DNA of 40,658 bases from Gnetum montanum (taxonomy: Eukaryota > Streptophyta > Gnetopsida > Gnetales > Gnetaceae), in assembly GCA_015680685.1 (NCBI GenBank), contig MNCI01004095.1, forward strand, positions 1 through 40,658, given 5' to 3'. Below the pieces are notes generated by a model that was not told the origin of the DNA, searched no databases, and worked only from the letters and a program-made list of their open reading frames with translations. The position numbers were made by a program, and so were the translations under genes. Of the stretch, positions 31,901-40,658 are shown in pieces (the stretch's first letter is position 1; each line of letters starts with the position of its first letter).

Positions 31901-34384
31901 ATGAAATTGTCTACATTATTAGGCATTTCTGAAGGAATTTTAATGCGTATAACATGTAGAAACCACAAATACCTGTAAAGGCTCCCAACCACCCTGAGGA
32001 ATTAGTGAAAAGTAAAGAGCCTTTCGTAGATCAGCATCATAGATGTTTTTTGTCTCACCAGGTTTCAAAATATCTCTGGTACAGACAGATGTTTTACCCT
32101 CTGGCTGCTTCTCAAAAATAGCAAATTCAGATGAAACAGGAAGAAAACTATCAATAGTGAAGGGGGCCGTAACGACAAGTTTCCAGTCATGTATAGAGTT
32201 TGAGTATTCATCTTTGCCAATTTCATTACCCTTTATGCATAAACAGAACCACAAACAATTTTTATGAGTATTTGCAGAATCATTGACAGAGGAGCAAATG
32301 AGTTTCTCACATTCACCCAATGAAGAAATGCATAAATGATGCGCATCATCTTTTGAGGGTTCTTTTAGAGATCTATGAAATTGTGTCTTCGAGGTCACCA
32401 CTTCACTCCAGGTATACGTATCATCATAAACCAAACTAACTGGCTTAAGCTGCAAATAATACTTTCGCTCATGACTATTTACGCAATCCATTGGTAGAGC
32501 TACTGAATCTCCTGGATTAAGGGTCCCTACAGATACCGGATGATGTTTATCATTTGATACCCTTTTCCTTGCTCGGATCCATCGTCTCCTCCTCACAAAT
32601 GTTGTGAGACCTTCTGGATCAAGTTGAGGTGGCCATTTCAAATGCTGGAAATCAGTTGCATATGTCCAACCATCAGGAGAAACTAGTTCTGTTTGGTCAA
32701 TATGCCAATCACTAATCCACTCCCAACCATTTGGCAGAGAAACATCAGGAAAATCCTGTTCAGTTTTAACCAAAGTGTAAGAAAAATAATATTGATGGAT
32801 ACAAATTTCTGATCGTGAAATGCATGCAGCTCAGTACCGCTTAAAGTGCATAAGGTATGATACAAGAGAAAGGTACCAAGCAACCTGTAGTCATTTTCAG
32901 AAGGGAGCTCCCTTCCCCAGCAAAATGTGCATATTCTTTTAACATTTTAAAACCATTAGTCTTCTAGTAGAGCATAAATATCTTAAGACTTTGATTATTA
33001 CTAGGAAATCTAAATACTAATGATAAATAGGTTGCATCCATTCATTGGTGACAGTCTTTGTGAGCTACTTCTATATGATTTATAATTTCCATTGGCATTT
33101 CAAGATAACATGTCTATGAAATCATTACTACCTAACTTCTAAAAAGCAGCTATATGGACATGACGTAACGTACCAATGTAACATTTCGAATTATCCAAAT
33201 ATTTCAAAGACCATGAAAAATGTTTTTTAAAATCCAGCAACAATTAACATTAGCATTTTCAAGTAACGAGCATGTCAAGAACTTTAAACACCCTATCATC
33301 ACTGAGCTTCTGCTAATAAAAGAAAACAGAATGCAACAGAACCAGACATTACCTGAGAACAATAAGAGTCCTCTCTCCTGGTCCAATGACCAGGATCAGA
33401 AGGTGATAGATGACCAGGGCATGAACTTCCCCAGCCAAGTGAAGGATGGTACTTTTCATTCTCAAAGACTTCATCATGCTCAACATCGCTTCTTCTCTGT
33501 TGCTCATAATCCTGTCTCTCATGTGTATTCTCCAGCTTAACATAAGGAGAGTCTGGGAAGAGACGCAAATCAATTGGAAAATCTGTATGGTTAAAAACAG
33601 AGACCAATGATCTAATAATCAAATGTTTGTTGTTTCCACTTGGAGACAGTTGGCTGGCAATAAAATTTTGACCCATTTTCCAGGAGTCAACTGAAGCAGA
33701 GTAGCCCATGTTCACTGTGGTCCAGGGACCTTTCTTTGAAGGACCGATTTGAATAACACCTGTTTTAATACCAGACGAAAACCCACTTGGGTATATCTCA
33801 TCATTAAAAATGGACGAAGTAAAAACACCAAGTCTAATTTTGCCTTCAAACTTCTTGCTTGCATTGTCCTGCATATAAGAATAAAGCATCACTGCCAGAA
33901 TTTTGAAAGCGATTATAAAATTAACTCATATTCACAAGTAAAAAGAAATTGAAATGAAAATGTTCCTAAACTGAAAATATATTTTAACTTCAATATATTG
34001 AAAGCCATAAGTAGAGTTATAGAAAAAACTTCAAGACTAGGTCCTCCCGTGCACAGGTCCTCCCATGCTAAATTAAGATGTCTTGGATTAACAGTATTTG
34101 ATGCCCTCCTTGACAAAGACACGGCTTTATCTAATGGGTATGAATACGAACCAACACAAACATCTGTAAAAGGAAGTACATGATAGACAATTATCAAATT
34201 ACTGCAGCTAAAAATTGAAAGGTAACTGCAATTAACATACTGAACCTTCATAGTTATACAAACCCGAACATTTTCTCAAAAAAAAAAAAACATACTGAAC
34301 CAGGAAAGAAACACTTTGGAGATGCAGGAGAAAACTTGTACCTTTGATTGGATCAGTTACAATGATTTCAATGGTGTGGGGCCC
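11782..34384 (-). CDS. VPS13-type intermembrane lipid-transfer protein, C-terminal part (21 exons)
   Basis: VPS13 proteins are very large rod-shaped bridges that move phospholipids between membranes at contact sites. This gene holds the C-terminal third to half. Exons in order of transcription: 34384-34342, 34163-34030, 33868-33353, 32755-31973, 31841-31768, 31652-31325, 31232-31134, 31054-30899, 30672-30494, 30345-29836, 28708-28531, 28431-28295, 18647-18521, 18413-18192, 18070-17711, 14803-14645, 14557-14297, 13956-13738, 12505-12453, 12296-12188, 12114-11782. They total 4,980 nt (1,659 residues plus stop), with phase kept at every junction and no internal stop. All introns are GT-AG except one GC-AG. 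The weakest calls are exon 2's donor and exon 5's acceptor. The chorein N-terminus is absent and expected beyond the right edge. Domain order matches plant VPS13 proteins; which paralogue cannot be told. Confidence 0.9.
12506..13737 (-). other. VPS13 intron between exons 18 and 19, with an 86-bp tandem duplication
   Basis: The intron is 1.2 kb. Two adjacent copies of an 86-bp unit lie at 12680-12765 and 12766-about 12850, with a few substitutions. Runs of T (near 13155) and A (near 13690) are present. No other feature is recognised. Confidence 0.7.
14297..14803 (-). CDS. VPS13 exons 16-17: PH-like domain
   Basis: Exon 16 (159 nt) has SSRHIGCANIFKEPSKFAW and ILLFTNRRILLLQ, and exon 17 (261 nt) has IIWDVPWDKLLTLEL and HIILHLRNFRRSEIFVRLI. 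Together they match the C-terminal pleckstrin-homology-like domain of VPS13 proteins, which helps membrane targeting. The exons are 87 nt apart and both start and end in phase 0. Confidence 0.88.
15365..15800 (-). mobile_element. LINE-type 3' end fragment
   Basis: Read on the minus strand, the sequence ends GATAATATAATCCTGAAC followed by an A-rich tail. It is preceded by a C/T-rich stretch with 'GGTGGGGGTCTAACCCC', the usual look of a plant LINE 3' untranslated region. Similar tails close the fragments ending near 34745 and 40540. No RT domain is left. Confidence 0.5.
17371..17445 (+). mobile_element. tRNA-derived SINE-like unit
   Basis: An A box, TAGCCTAGTAG (17381-17391), fits TRGYNNARNNG exactly, and a B box, GGTTCAACTCC (17424-17434), fits GGTTCRANNCC. 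They are 32 nt apart, as in tRNA-derived RNA polymerase III promoters. A cloverleaf and a 3' CCA-end partner are not evident, so this is a SINE head or a tRNA pseudogene and not a working tRNA. Confidence 0.55.
17462..17739. repeat. 139-bp tandem duplication copying an exon edge
   Basis: The block beginning CTCAACAGTCTCCTCTCATG at 17462 repeats from 17601 with about a dozen changes. The right copy contains the last 30 nt of exon 15 and its true donor (17709-17710). The left copy contains a second version of the same exon edge and donor at about 17570-17600, now inside the intron. Confidence 0.85.
17711..18647 (-). CDS. VPS13 exons 13-15: VPS13_C / ATG2-C-like segment
   Basis: Exon 13 reads SEVRLRFSLETAPAQRPHG. 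Exon 14 reads NPFHLISGINVIGVTSSTLA. Exon 15 reads GVGDGILHGSEALAQGVAFG, GLGRAFVGFVVQPVSGALDF and RLPRAIRASGILEEY. The Gly-rich amphipathic segment is the hallmark of the VPS13/ATG2 C-terminal region that sits on membranes such as lipid droplets and mitochondria. The last 30 nt of exon 15 and its donor are present a second time in the following intron (see the 139-bp duplication). Confidence 0.92.
19939..20532 (+). repeat. Left LTR copy (594 bp shared)
   Basis: Begins TGCTGAAAACG and ends TGTTACA. It is nearly identical to 25681-26285. Most of the differences I see are C/T or G/A changes, the pattern left by loss of methylated cytosines. Confidence 0.75.
20535..20547 (+). promoter_or_regulatory. 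Primer-binding site, variant of the tRNA-Met type
   Basis: TGGTATCGGAGCC differs by one base (A to G) from the usual TGGTATCAGAGCC. It stands two bases inside the left LTR. Confidence 0.65.
23793..23872. repeat. 40-bp tandem duplication
   Basis: Two adjacent, nearly perfect copies of a 40-bp unit beginning GATGTTTGGCACTTGTTCCT, inside the LTR element's interior. Confidence 0.9.
25681..26285 (+). repeat. Right LTR copy (605 bp)
   Basis: Direct copy of 19939-20532 with an extra 11 bp or so just before its end (GCAATGTCGGGGCAACGTTG). It ends TGTTACA as the left copy does. Confidence 0.75.
27825..27864. repeat. Perfect 20-bp tandem repeat
   Basis: ACATGTTCTGTGACTTCCAT occurs twice with no gap, in a VPS13 intron. 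Confidence 0.95.
28295..30345 (-). CDS. VPS13 exons 10-12: end of adaptor-binding region and ATG2-C-like start
   Basis: Exon 10 (510 nt) begins FENRTSMKTIRFRQSG and ends in an acidic, Ser-rich, less conserved part. Exon 11 (178 nt) has GYLQLDNQLPLTSMPVVLSP, among the best-conserved stretches of plant VPS13 proteins. Exon 12 (137 nt) has WRVNVHEPVIWALMDF and VDPEIRI. Exon 12 splices over a 9.6-kb intron to exon 13. Confidence 0.88.
28709..29835 (-). other. VPS13 intron between exons 10 and 11 (1.1 kb)
   Basis: No coding feature is recognised. At about 29160-29330 the words AACAAGTCACA and CAAGGTGGGG recur, and a weak tRNA-like A/B box pair can be read on the minus strand. This is too degenerate to call a SINE. 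Confidence 0.5.
30346..30493 (-). other. GC-AG intron of the VPS13 gene
   Basis: On the minus strand the exon ends TACAG and the intron starts GCAAGC and ends TTAACAG. The join gives AG|A, an Arg codon inside the conserved GPYRFENRT motif. No GT nearby keeps the frame. GC donors with a strong CAG|GCAAG context are a known minor class of U2 introns. Confidence 0.8.
30494..32755 (-). CDS. VPS13 exons 4-9: DysF-like and adaptor-binding (SHR-BD) region
   Basis: Exon 4 (783 nt) has WEWISDWHID, GWTYATDF, LKWPP and RRRRWIRARKR, the dysferlin-like W-rich motif found in VPS13 proteins, then LIPQGGWEPLQ. Exons 5-7 hold YTPYWLECV and RLFISTKPCPYQSAPTK, and exons 8 and 9 hold RPYMTFTNRTGQCVYIKL and WSYPLELKED. 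This is the region annotated as VAB or SHR-BD in the family, which in yeast binds organelle adaptors. Exon 9 ends at a GC donor and joins exon 10 to give GPYRFENRT, a family motif. Exon 5 (74 nt) has a poor acceptor but is needed for frame and similarity. Confidence 0.85.
32756..33352 (-). other. VPS13 intron between exons 3 and 4 (597 bp)
   Basis: Ordinary AT-rich intron with donor CAG|GTAATG and acceptor GAACAG|GATT. Nothing else is seen in it. Confidence 0.75.
33353..34384 (-). CDS. VPS13 exons 1-3: C2-like strand and start of the adaptor-binding region
   Basis: Exon 1 (43 nt) reads HTIEIIVTDPIK and exon 2 (134 nt) continues GSYSYPLDKAVSLSRR, resembling the C2-like segment of plant VPS13 proteins. 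Exon 3 (516 nt) carries KGPWTTVNMGYSASVDSWKMG and HLIIRSLVSVFNHTDFPIDL, close to the conserved PWTT...NIRSLV...N-T-D-F pattern at the start of the VPS13 adaptor-binding (VAB) region. The acceptor of exon 2 (ATCTGT on plus) and both ends of exon 3 are clear. The donor of exon 2 (GAA|GTTTTT) is weak and was chosen because it keeps phase with exon 3. Confidence 0.75.
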
Positions 34385-34744
34385 CTGTTATATTGAAAGA
34401 AATGTGATCATCTTTAGAAACAAAGAACCTTTTGTATTCAGAATAAGAAAGAATAGGCTTGTAATGATAACTTGATTGATCAAGCAACATACAAGACAGG
34501 AAAAGTAATTTAAAAAATCTTCTACGTGAATCTTTTAGTAAATATTGTTAAATAAAATATTTGATACTGCTTTTTCCGAAATATCCTATTTCATCAACTT
34601 GGAATCTTCGCTTCTGTAACTTTTCTGTTGAATGTTTTTGTTATCTTGGCATAGTGTACTTTACATAGATCTGCTAGTAAGTATTTCTGGAATGAATGTT
34701 TGATAATATCGTCTTAAAAAAAACTATATTTCATCAATTTGTAA
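34385..34744. other. Probable VPS13 intron sequence, no exon seen
   Basis: AT-rich sequence between VPS13 exon 1 of this window and the LINE tail. No frame with VPS13 similarity is visible. If the gene continues to the right, the intron exceeds 6.2 kb. Confidence 0.5.
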
Positions 34745-35790
34745 CCCTTTGTTTTTTTTTTTGTTTTTTCTAAAGAAAATGTTCAGAATTATATTAATTA
34801 AAATCATAAAATGTACAAACAAAATTGTCCAGGGATATACCTCCCCTATCGAGAGGGGGTTTCTCCCCCTCCATCTGCTGAAAACTATATAAGATGACCA
34901 ACCATCGTGAAACAGGAAACCAAAGAGGAGTGCCCCTACACTTGGGCACAAGTCAAATATGGCCACCACATGTGGCCCCAGGGAAAAAACCATTACAAAC
35001 AAGGACATCGGTACATATAATACCCAATTTCTAAAGGTGCTTTGACAACCTAGTACATTCACAATTGGGATATTCCTAACTGTGAATGACCTGCAGCACA
35101 TCACGATGATGTTCAGTGTCAACAAAAGTAGCTGCTTGTTGAAGTTCCTTAAAAGTAGCCTCCTTCTGTGCACACTCGGCTACATCCCCCTTGCCATTTG
35201 GATGAAGCTTAGTCGATGGCTGCCTAATGTGTTGGCACATAGCCAACCAAGGAGTGTTAATGTTTATGTCCATAATGACATATGGACATCTCCCATCACA
35301 CAGCCACATTCGAGCATTATGCGCATGTGCCTGCCACTGCAATTGTTTTGCCTCCTCCATCTTTTGCTCTTTAGCCAACAGCTCTAGCTGCTCCTACTTA
35401 GCCCTCTGTTGCTCTTCCTATGGCAGCTCTTCCCTAATCTGAACATGCAAATCATCAATCAGAGTTGCCCTTGTCACCAATTCATGCAACTCGCGATTCT
35501 ATAGAAGCTCCTTCTCTTTTAAAGCATATTGGGTCTCCAAATGGGTAGTGATCCGTTGGAACTCTTCCTCTTGGGCATTCCACTTTCCCTCCCACACACA
35601 CCTTTCCTCCCACCTTGCCCCATCCTTAGCCTCCTCCATCGCCCACTGCAACTTTGTAGCCCATTGCAGCTCTAGCTCCTGGCTACCAAGGATAGGAGAA
35701 GGAGACCTCCCCAGCCCTGCGCCTTCCCCCCTCCACCACAGAACCCCACACCTATGTTGGCGCAAGAGCATCCCTTCAAGGATCTAGCTG
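34745..35790 (-). mobile_element. LINE-like element fragment with coiled coding remnant
   Basis: On the minus strand a degenerate frame (35790 to about 35076) encodes Glu/Gln/Arg-rich coiled sequence (WAMEEAKDGARWEERC, then KMEEAKQLQWQAHAH) with several stops. It is followed by a non-coding stretch ending TTAATATAATTCTGAACA and an A-rich tail near 34745-34775. The end matches the LINE tails at 15365 and 40540. The protein part is not one I can name, and it may belong to a different repeat next to the tail. Confidence 0.45.
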
Positions 35791-37310
35791 CCTACGTGTG
35801 TCAACCATCTTGCACAGAGCCATGGTCATAGTTGATGGAATAATTGACATAGCTGCCAACCACAAAGCCAGAATTAACCCCGAGTGGTGACTCCGGCGCT
35901 GCCCTTTGTTATGCAAGGGAACGGATTGGGTTTTCCGTAGACTTGTCAATCAATATTTCGAAAGATTTTGTAAGCCTATTTTTGTGTGCACAAGTGCTAG
36001 TTCAACCTTGTAGATCACTACATGAGGTAGTAATGGATGTTGAAAGATGCACAAACATCGATTTAAGTGATGATCTCTAGCCTAGCTCACAGAGCATTGC
36101 AAGAGGCAATAAGCAAAGGACTAATTCACGATACATCATGTGAGGTGGTCAAAGTTTTTTTTGACACAGGTATATTTAGAGGTACCAAGCTCTTCCTTGA
36201 TGGCCCACCATCAAGCACCAATAACAGATGAGCAAAAAATGTGATAAATATTGCCTTATGTGAAAATGCTGGGAAAAATACCCAATCTCACTTGTTAAAT
36301 TTTTTGAAAGAAAAGGTCAAGATACCATTCACTGGAAAAGAAAATGACATCAAAATGTATGCAAAGAGTAGCATCCAAATGCTTGTGCATGGGGATCAAT
36401 CCAAAAACAACAATATACAAAGAGAACCAAAGATAGTCCAAAAATAGTGTGCCTAAGTGGCCACCCAATCACTAGAAACAACATCACTCCAAAAGCCTGA
36501 AACTCTGTTAAAGCCTATAAACCATTGACCAACATTGTGGACATAACTACAAAATCTACAATGTATCAGGTAGAAAAACATAAGAAGGAGCATACACAGA
36601 ATTTCTTTAACTCCATGTGGAGGGTATCCAACCATATCCTCTCCTTCTCAAATTTAATGAAGCCATGTGCATCATTTAAACTCTTCAACTTTTCAACACA
36701 TTGTTACTGTTCCACTAAAGGCAAGTGGCACCTTTTATCTAGATGCAATTACTGCGAACGATTTCTCACAAAAGCATTTATGTTTTAACTTGGTGCCCAA
36801 ATCAGGTAAGGGCACCTTCTAGATCTAAACCAGGTCTTCACATTCTCCTTCTAAGCCTCACTGAAATTGTTCCTACAATCATCTTAAGCCTACTTGATCT
36901 AAGGCCTTCTCCTCTTGGCAGTAGCTTACTGTTAGATCTCCTCCTCATGTCATCGCTGAGCACAAGTATCTTGCTACCTACAAAGGATGTCCTACTGTCT
37001 CCTTTTCTCCTGTGGCTGTCATCTAAGGACCTCCTTGTGTTGCTCCTGCCATCTACCCTCCTGCTTAATAGCTTTCAATAGTGTCAATATAAGGCTAGAG
37101 AGCTTGTTCAGGTGGCAGCTATCCAAAAAAGCCAAAAATTACTTTGGTAGGTTAACATAGCAACGATGAGGGAGGCACTTAACAAACACAAAGTGCAGGT
37201 TGATGACCTTGGAAGTGTTACCAGATTGCACCAAAAATTACTCTACAACTTGAACCACCTGCTGCCAAAAGACCAATAAAGAGGAATGAAGCACTTAGCC
37301 ACTAGTAGAG
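35791..37310. other. No gene recognised; repeat-like sequence
   Basis: About 1.5 kb of low-information sequence. A minus-strand frame at 36453-36635 is Trp- and Phe-rich like LINE C-terminal regions but has no firm motif. The rest shows only short frames. Confidence 0.4.
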
Positions 37311-37313
37311 GTG

Positions 37314-37379
37314 GGAATACCAACCGAAAAAGAGTTAATAGCATTCGGAATACCAACTGAAAAAGAGTTAACAACATCC
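37314..37379. repeat. 33-bp tandem duplication
   Basis: Two copies of a 33-bp unit beginning GGAATACCAAC (37314 and 37347) with four differences. Confidence 0.85.
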
Positions 37380-37499
37380 CTCAAGCCCTTCGTCATTATC
37401 AACACTCTCCACTTCGGCAGGAATGTCAAAAACCTCTACAATGGTGCATTCCAACACTTTCACAATGACCACTTCAACTTTGTTTCATAATGCCAAAAT

Positions 37500-37860
37500 A
37501 TTCATGTATTGTTTGCCCTAGAAAAAAGCTAGTTTTGCATGAACGTTACACAATTTGGTTTGAAGGTAAGGGTCTAGCTGATGGCAACAACAATCTCCTT
37601 CCAATGGCACTGGGCAAGAAGTAGCAAAGATTGTGGAGAAGAAAGAGGCTTGACCTGAAAAATATGATGTCTTCTGTCCTTCAAGATGTTCCAAGCTAGA
37701 ACCATGGAGCAACAATCACTAGTGAAGCTTAATATGAGAGAAATGTCTACCAACATCCACACCTGGCAATTGAAACAACAATGTTGGATTAAATGTTTTG
37801 TTATTTCAAGTAGACCGTTAGAGCAAAGTGTGCAATGCTCAAGTACACTCAAATTGCAAT
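37500..37860 (-). pseudogene. LINE ORF2 C-terminal zinc-binding remnant
   Basis: The minus strand reads LEHCTLCSNGLLEITKHLIQ followed by HC and VW. This is the C-x2-C...H-x4-C pattern of the zf-RVT domain that follows the RT of plant LINEs. It is a short, degenerate fragment with no RT attached, opposite in strand to the LINE at 38060. Confidence 0.55.
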
Positions 37861-38059
37861 GCTAAAGAAAGACACACATGTAGATAGACTAACACAATAA
37901 TGTCCTAGCAAACTTTTTAATCTTCTTGAGGATGTGGTGTTCTAAATCCTCCACAACCCCTCCACTTTGGCCTATTTTACACTATTCCTATCAATGTGTA
38001 GGTCTAAGATAAGGGAATGATGATTACAAGTTGCATTCGTTGTAGAGCACTAGGTTCCT

Positions 38060-39240
38060 AGGCATGTGTGTCAAGCTAGGGTCCACTACCTCATTGAGCA
38101 TTATGTTGATGACATGATTCTCTTTTCTAGGGCATTTGTCTCCTAGGCTAAGGCACTTAAGAAAGCTTTGGAGCAAATGGCGAAGGAGCTTGGTCTCAAA
38201 GTCAATAAGGTTAAGTTAGCAATACATTTGATTAACACGATGGCTTAAGTGGGATGGTGAGTCTTGCAAATGTTGGGAATATGCCAAGGCACATGCAGGA
38301 TTCCTATTCAGGAATGTCAATTTTCGAATAACATCATAAGAAAACATGGACGGGGTTGGTTCAGAAGTTGCGAGCTAAGACTAAGCACTGGGCAAATAGG
38401 TTTCTATCTAGAAAAGGGAAGATGTTGCTGGCCTCTTCCATCCTCATGGCGGTGGCAAGGTTCATCGCTTCCATGGTGACCCTGCCTACGGGGGACATTC
38501 AAAAGATTGACCAGTTGATATGATAGTTCATCTAGTTAGGGGGAAAGGGTGGGGATAAGCTACATTTGGTGTGCTGGGAGATGACGATGAGACTGAAAAA
38601 TGCCAAGGGAATCAGGATGTTGCCTTTTAGAGATGAGCTTACGCTAAGCATGCAATGCCTGGTGAATAGATTGATTGGGTAGGAGGATGGGCAGGCGTAG
38701 TGGGTAAGGCTAATGAGGCAAAAATATTAGAGGTGGGGCATGGACACAGGGAATTGCAGTTATGGCAGAACATTTGCAAGCATGATCATGAGATGAAAGT
38801 GAAAGATCTTTTGGACAAACCTCCTAAACAGTTGATCAAGGTTTTTCATCTGCCAGTTGTTGGCTAGACTGATATATGGAGAGGGTAGCTTCCAAAAAAA
38901 ATTAAGGCCTTTGCGTGGTTAATCGCTCATAAGGCATTGTCACTGCGGGGAATATTAATGGCACGAGGGATGAATATTAATACAACTTGCCCCCTTTGCA
39001 AAGCCAATACTGAAACATTGGATCATTTTGTGCATTGATGCCAGTTTATGAAGTATGCTTGGCAGGCTGCTGGGCTAACGCTGCCTCGAAGACCAGGTGT
39101 AGACTCCAAAGGGCTAGCTGTGTTGTGGGATAGGGTGGAAGAGTTGCAGTACTTTAATTTTTTGTGGAGTATGGCTGCTACTACCGGTGTATATTGCCAA
39201 GGTAGGATTAAATTTGTGGATGGAAGCGGTATGTAACATG
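38060..39240 (+). pseudogene. LINE ORF2 remnant: end of RT and zinc-binding domain
   Basis: The catalytic YVDD box of a non-LTR RT is at 38102-38113 (HYVDDMILFSRAF), followed by LGLKVNKVK. Then, in shifting frames, come HWANRFLSRKGKMLLASSIL (the thumb-proximal part of plant LINE RT), KIKAFAWLIAHKALSLRGIL and CPLCKANTETLDHFVH (zf-RVT, Cys codons at 38988 and 38997). At least five stops and several frameshifts break it. The 5' part (endonuclease and RT fingers) is absent. Confidence 0.75.
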
Positions 39241-39890
39241 GTGTAGGTGCAACAATGTGAGCTTGCGGTAACTAAATTTATGGGGAATGCTATGCTGTGG
39301 GAGATGATTGAAAGAATTGGATGGGATGATATGCTACAGTGCATAGAAGGAGAGCCAAGGTTGGCGGATCAAGTGTTTTTTGATAACTAGGTAGGAGACG
39401 AAACTTGGCTTTGTAGGAAGAGAATTCTGGTAACTGAACTAGTGTTGGCTAAGGTGATTGGCGTGCAGGTGGAGGGGGAAGTCACTACTCTAGTAATCCA
39501 TAGTTAAGCGTATGCCAGGGAATTCTTTCGAGGTACAATCCTAAGGACGATGAGTGGGCATGTGAGAAAGTTGACGCTACCCTCATTGTGGTAGGTTGCG
39601 GCTATTTTGATTGACCAATTTTTTCTTTAGTCAGGCTGCCCTCACAAGTTGTTGGGAGCCCATTTTGTGTTCATGTGGTGTTTGAAGCATGATATTAGTG
39701 TTAGTATGTCACAGTTCTTTTTAGATTCTTTAAGGCATAAACAACCAGGTCGACATCTTGCGGTGATTTTGTCTCTATGGCATTCGGGGTTAGCAGAGGT
39801 TCTTGGGCCATTGAGAGAAGGCGTGCAAGGCATGTATTGGGGCCTAGACGATCGATGCGGGAGATCAAAGGCAAGAGGGTAAAAGGTTGG
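39241..39890 (+). pseudogene. Degenerate coding remnant of unknown repeat protein
   Basis: Plus-strand frames read KFMGNAMLWEMIERIGWDD, TWLCRKRILVTELVLAKVIG and GAHFVFMWCLKHDISVSMSQ, followed by a Leu-rich stretch, with stops between. The layout (W-x-x-x-R...L...IG...P...HKLLGAH...SQFF) is reminiscent of 'putative plant transposon protein' families, but I cannot assign it. It lies between a LINE zinc-binding domain and a LINE tail, so it may be an extra domain of that LINE or a separate nested repeat. Confidence 0.35.
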
Positions 39891-40550
39891 AGCAAGTGGA
39901 GGTTGTGGGGCCCTCAAGCAATGTTTAGTAGGAGGGGTTTGTTCACCCTAAGGAGCTTAAGAAATTGGTCGACTAGGTGGGCTACTGAGCAGGCCCAGGC
40001 TGAGGATAGGATGGCTTGAGACGTGAGGTGGAATGGGAGGGAGGCAGATATTCAATGGATGGATCTTCAACAGGAGGTAGACCTGCAACATATGGTGAAT
40101 TTGGTTGAGAGACAGAGAATGAAGTCGCAATAGTTGATTGGATGGTGCAAGAAAAGACAAGATGTGGTTGTTGTGTTGTAGGAGTCGCAAGAGGAGTCGT
40201 GAATTTAGTGAGCGAACCTGAATGAAGAAGACTCACAGTCAACCATGATAGAGATAGTGCGGTGATTTTCGGGGTAGGATTGTGGGTTCATTTTAGGGGT
40301 ATTTTTTGATGAGAGGTTGGAGGTTTGATCCTGGGGAAGGGGTTTGGTGTGGTTTGTGTGGGTTATTTCAAAATAGAGAATTTTGAGGGGTGTTTGTGAG
40401 GTGATTTTGGCCGGATTTAGGCCATAGGATGGGAGTTTGACATGTTGGGGGTTGGGGTTTCTCTCTCTGATGTTTGAGAAGGGTTTTTTGGACATGTACA
40501 TATACATTTTTAAGTTAATATATCCTAACATTTTCTTGAAAAAAAAACAT
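39891..40550 (+). mobile_element. LINE-type 3' region and A-rich tail
   Basis: G-rich untranslated-looking sequence ends TTAATATATCCTAACA, TTTTCTTG and a run of nine A (to about 40548). The end parallels those at 34745 and 15365, which lie on the minus strand. About 110 bp of unassigned sequence follows to the window edge. Confidence 0.5.
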
Positions 40551-40658
40551 GATAATCCTCAAAGCATCCCACAAAAAAAATTCATAAACCATGGCAACAT
40601 CAAGCTTAAGGAACATAGGTAAGGACTTTGTGTTTGAAAACTTAATGAACCAACTCCT

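Noticed and set aside
35076-35387. Overlapping open frames on both strands near 35.1-35.4 kb
   Set aside because: The minus frame fits a repeat-derived coiled region; the plus frame is its shadow.
1-40658. CRISPR arrays, bacterial operons, rRNA genes
   Set aside because: None seen. Spliced gene structure and plant repeat types show that this is plant nuclear DNA.

Overview
This is a repeat-rich plant nuclear window. The one host gene recognised is the 3' part of a large VPS13-type lipid-transfer protein gene on the minus strand. It has 21 exons between 34384 and 11782; the exons add up to 4,980 nt, keep phase at every junction and end in a stop codon. Long introns stuffed with LTR, LINE and SINE-like remnants, plus an old endogenous pararetrovirus, suggest a large-genome seed plant, possibly a gymnosperm. 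That taxon is an inference only.

Layout. 1-2416: the 5' end of a minus-strand LTR retrotransposon (gag remnant, tRNA-Asp-type primer site, LTR), then a solo LTR of the same family in the opposite orientation, so the two LTRs form a large imperfect palindrome. 2417-3425: short tandem repeats and an LTR-like region. 3425-11480: a broken, rearranged endogenous member of the Caulimoviridae (plant pararetroviruses). It consists of a plus-strand RT/RNase H block, a plus-strand coat C-terminus/zinc knuckle/protease block, and a minus-strand coat plus movement-protein block headed by a leader, a tRNA-Met primer site and a TATA box. 11480-34384: the VPS13 gene. Its 9.6-kb intron holds an LTR element with no recognisable gag or pol, and another intron holds a 139-bp duplication of an exon edge, a SINE-like unit and a LINE tail. 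34385-40658: probable upstream VPS13 intron or flank, filled with LINE-type fragments in both orientations. The N-terminal VPS13 exons were not found and would lie beyond the right edge.

Most notable observation: the two minus-strand leader regions (about 11200-11360 and 3565-3655) carry five hairpins. Each has a loop of exactly 15 nt matching TGMTGC-NNNN-TGCKC, and each stem has a different but self-complementary sequence. The stems appear to covary while the loop is conserved, and the first hairpin begins roughly the same distance below the TATA box in both leaders. This looks like a repeated RNA element of the pararetrovirus-like family, and I do not recognise it from any described system.

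All virus-derived coding blocks are interrupted by stops and frameshifts and are annotated as pseudogenes.
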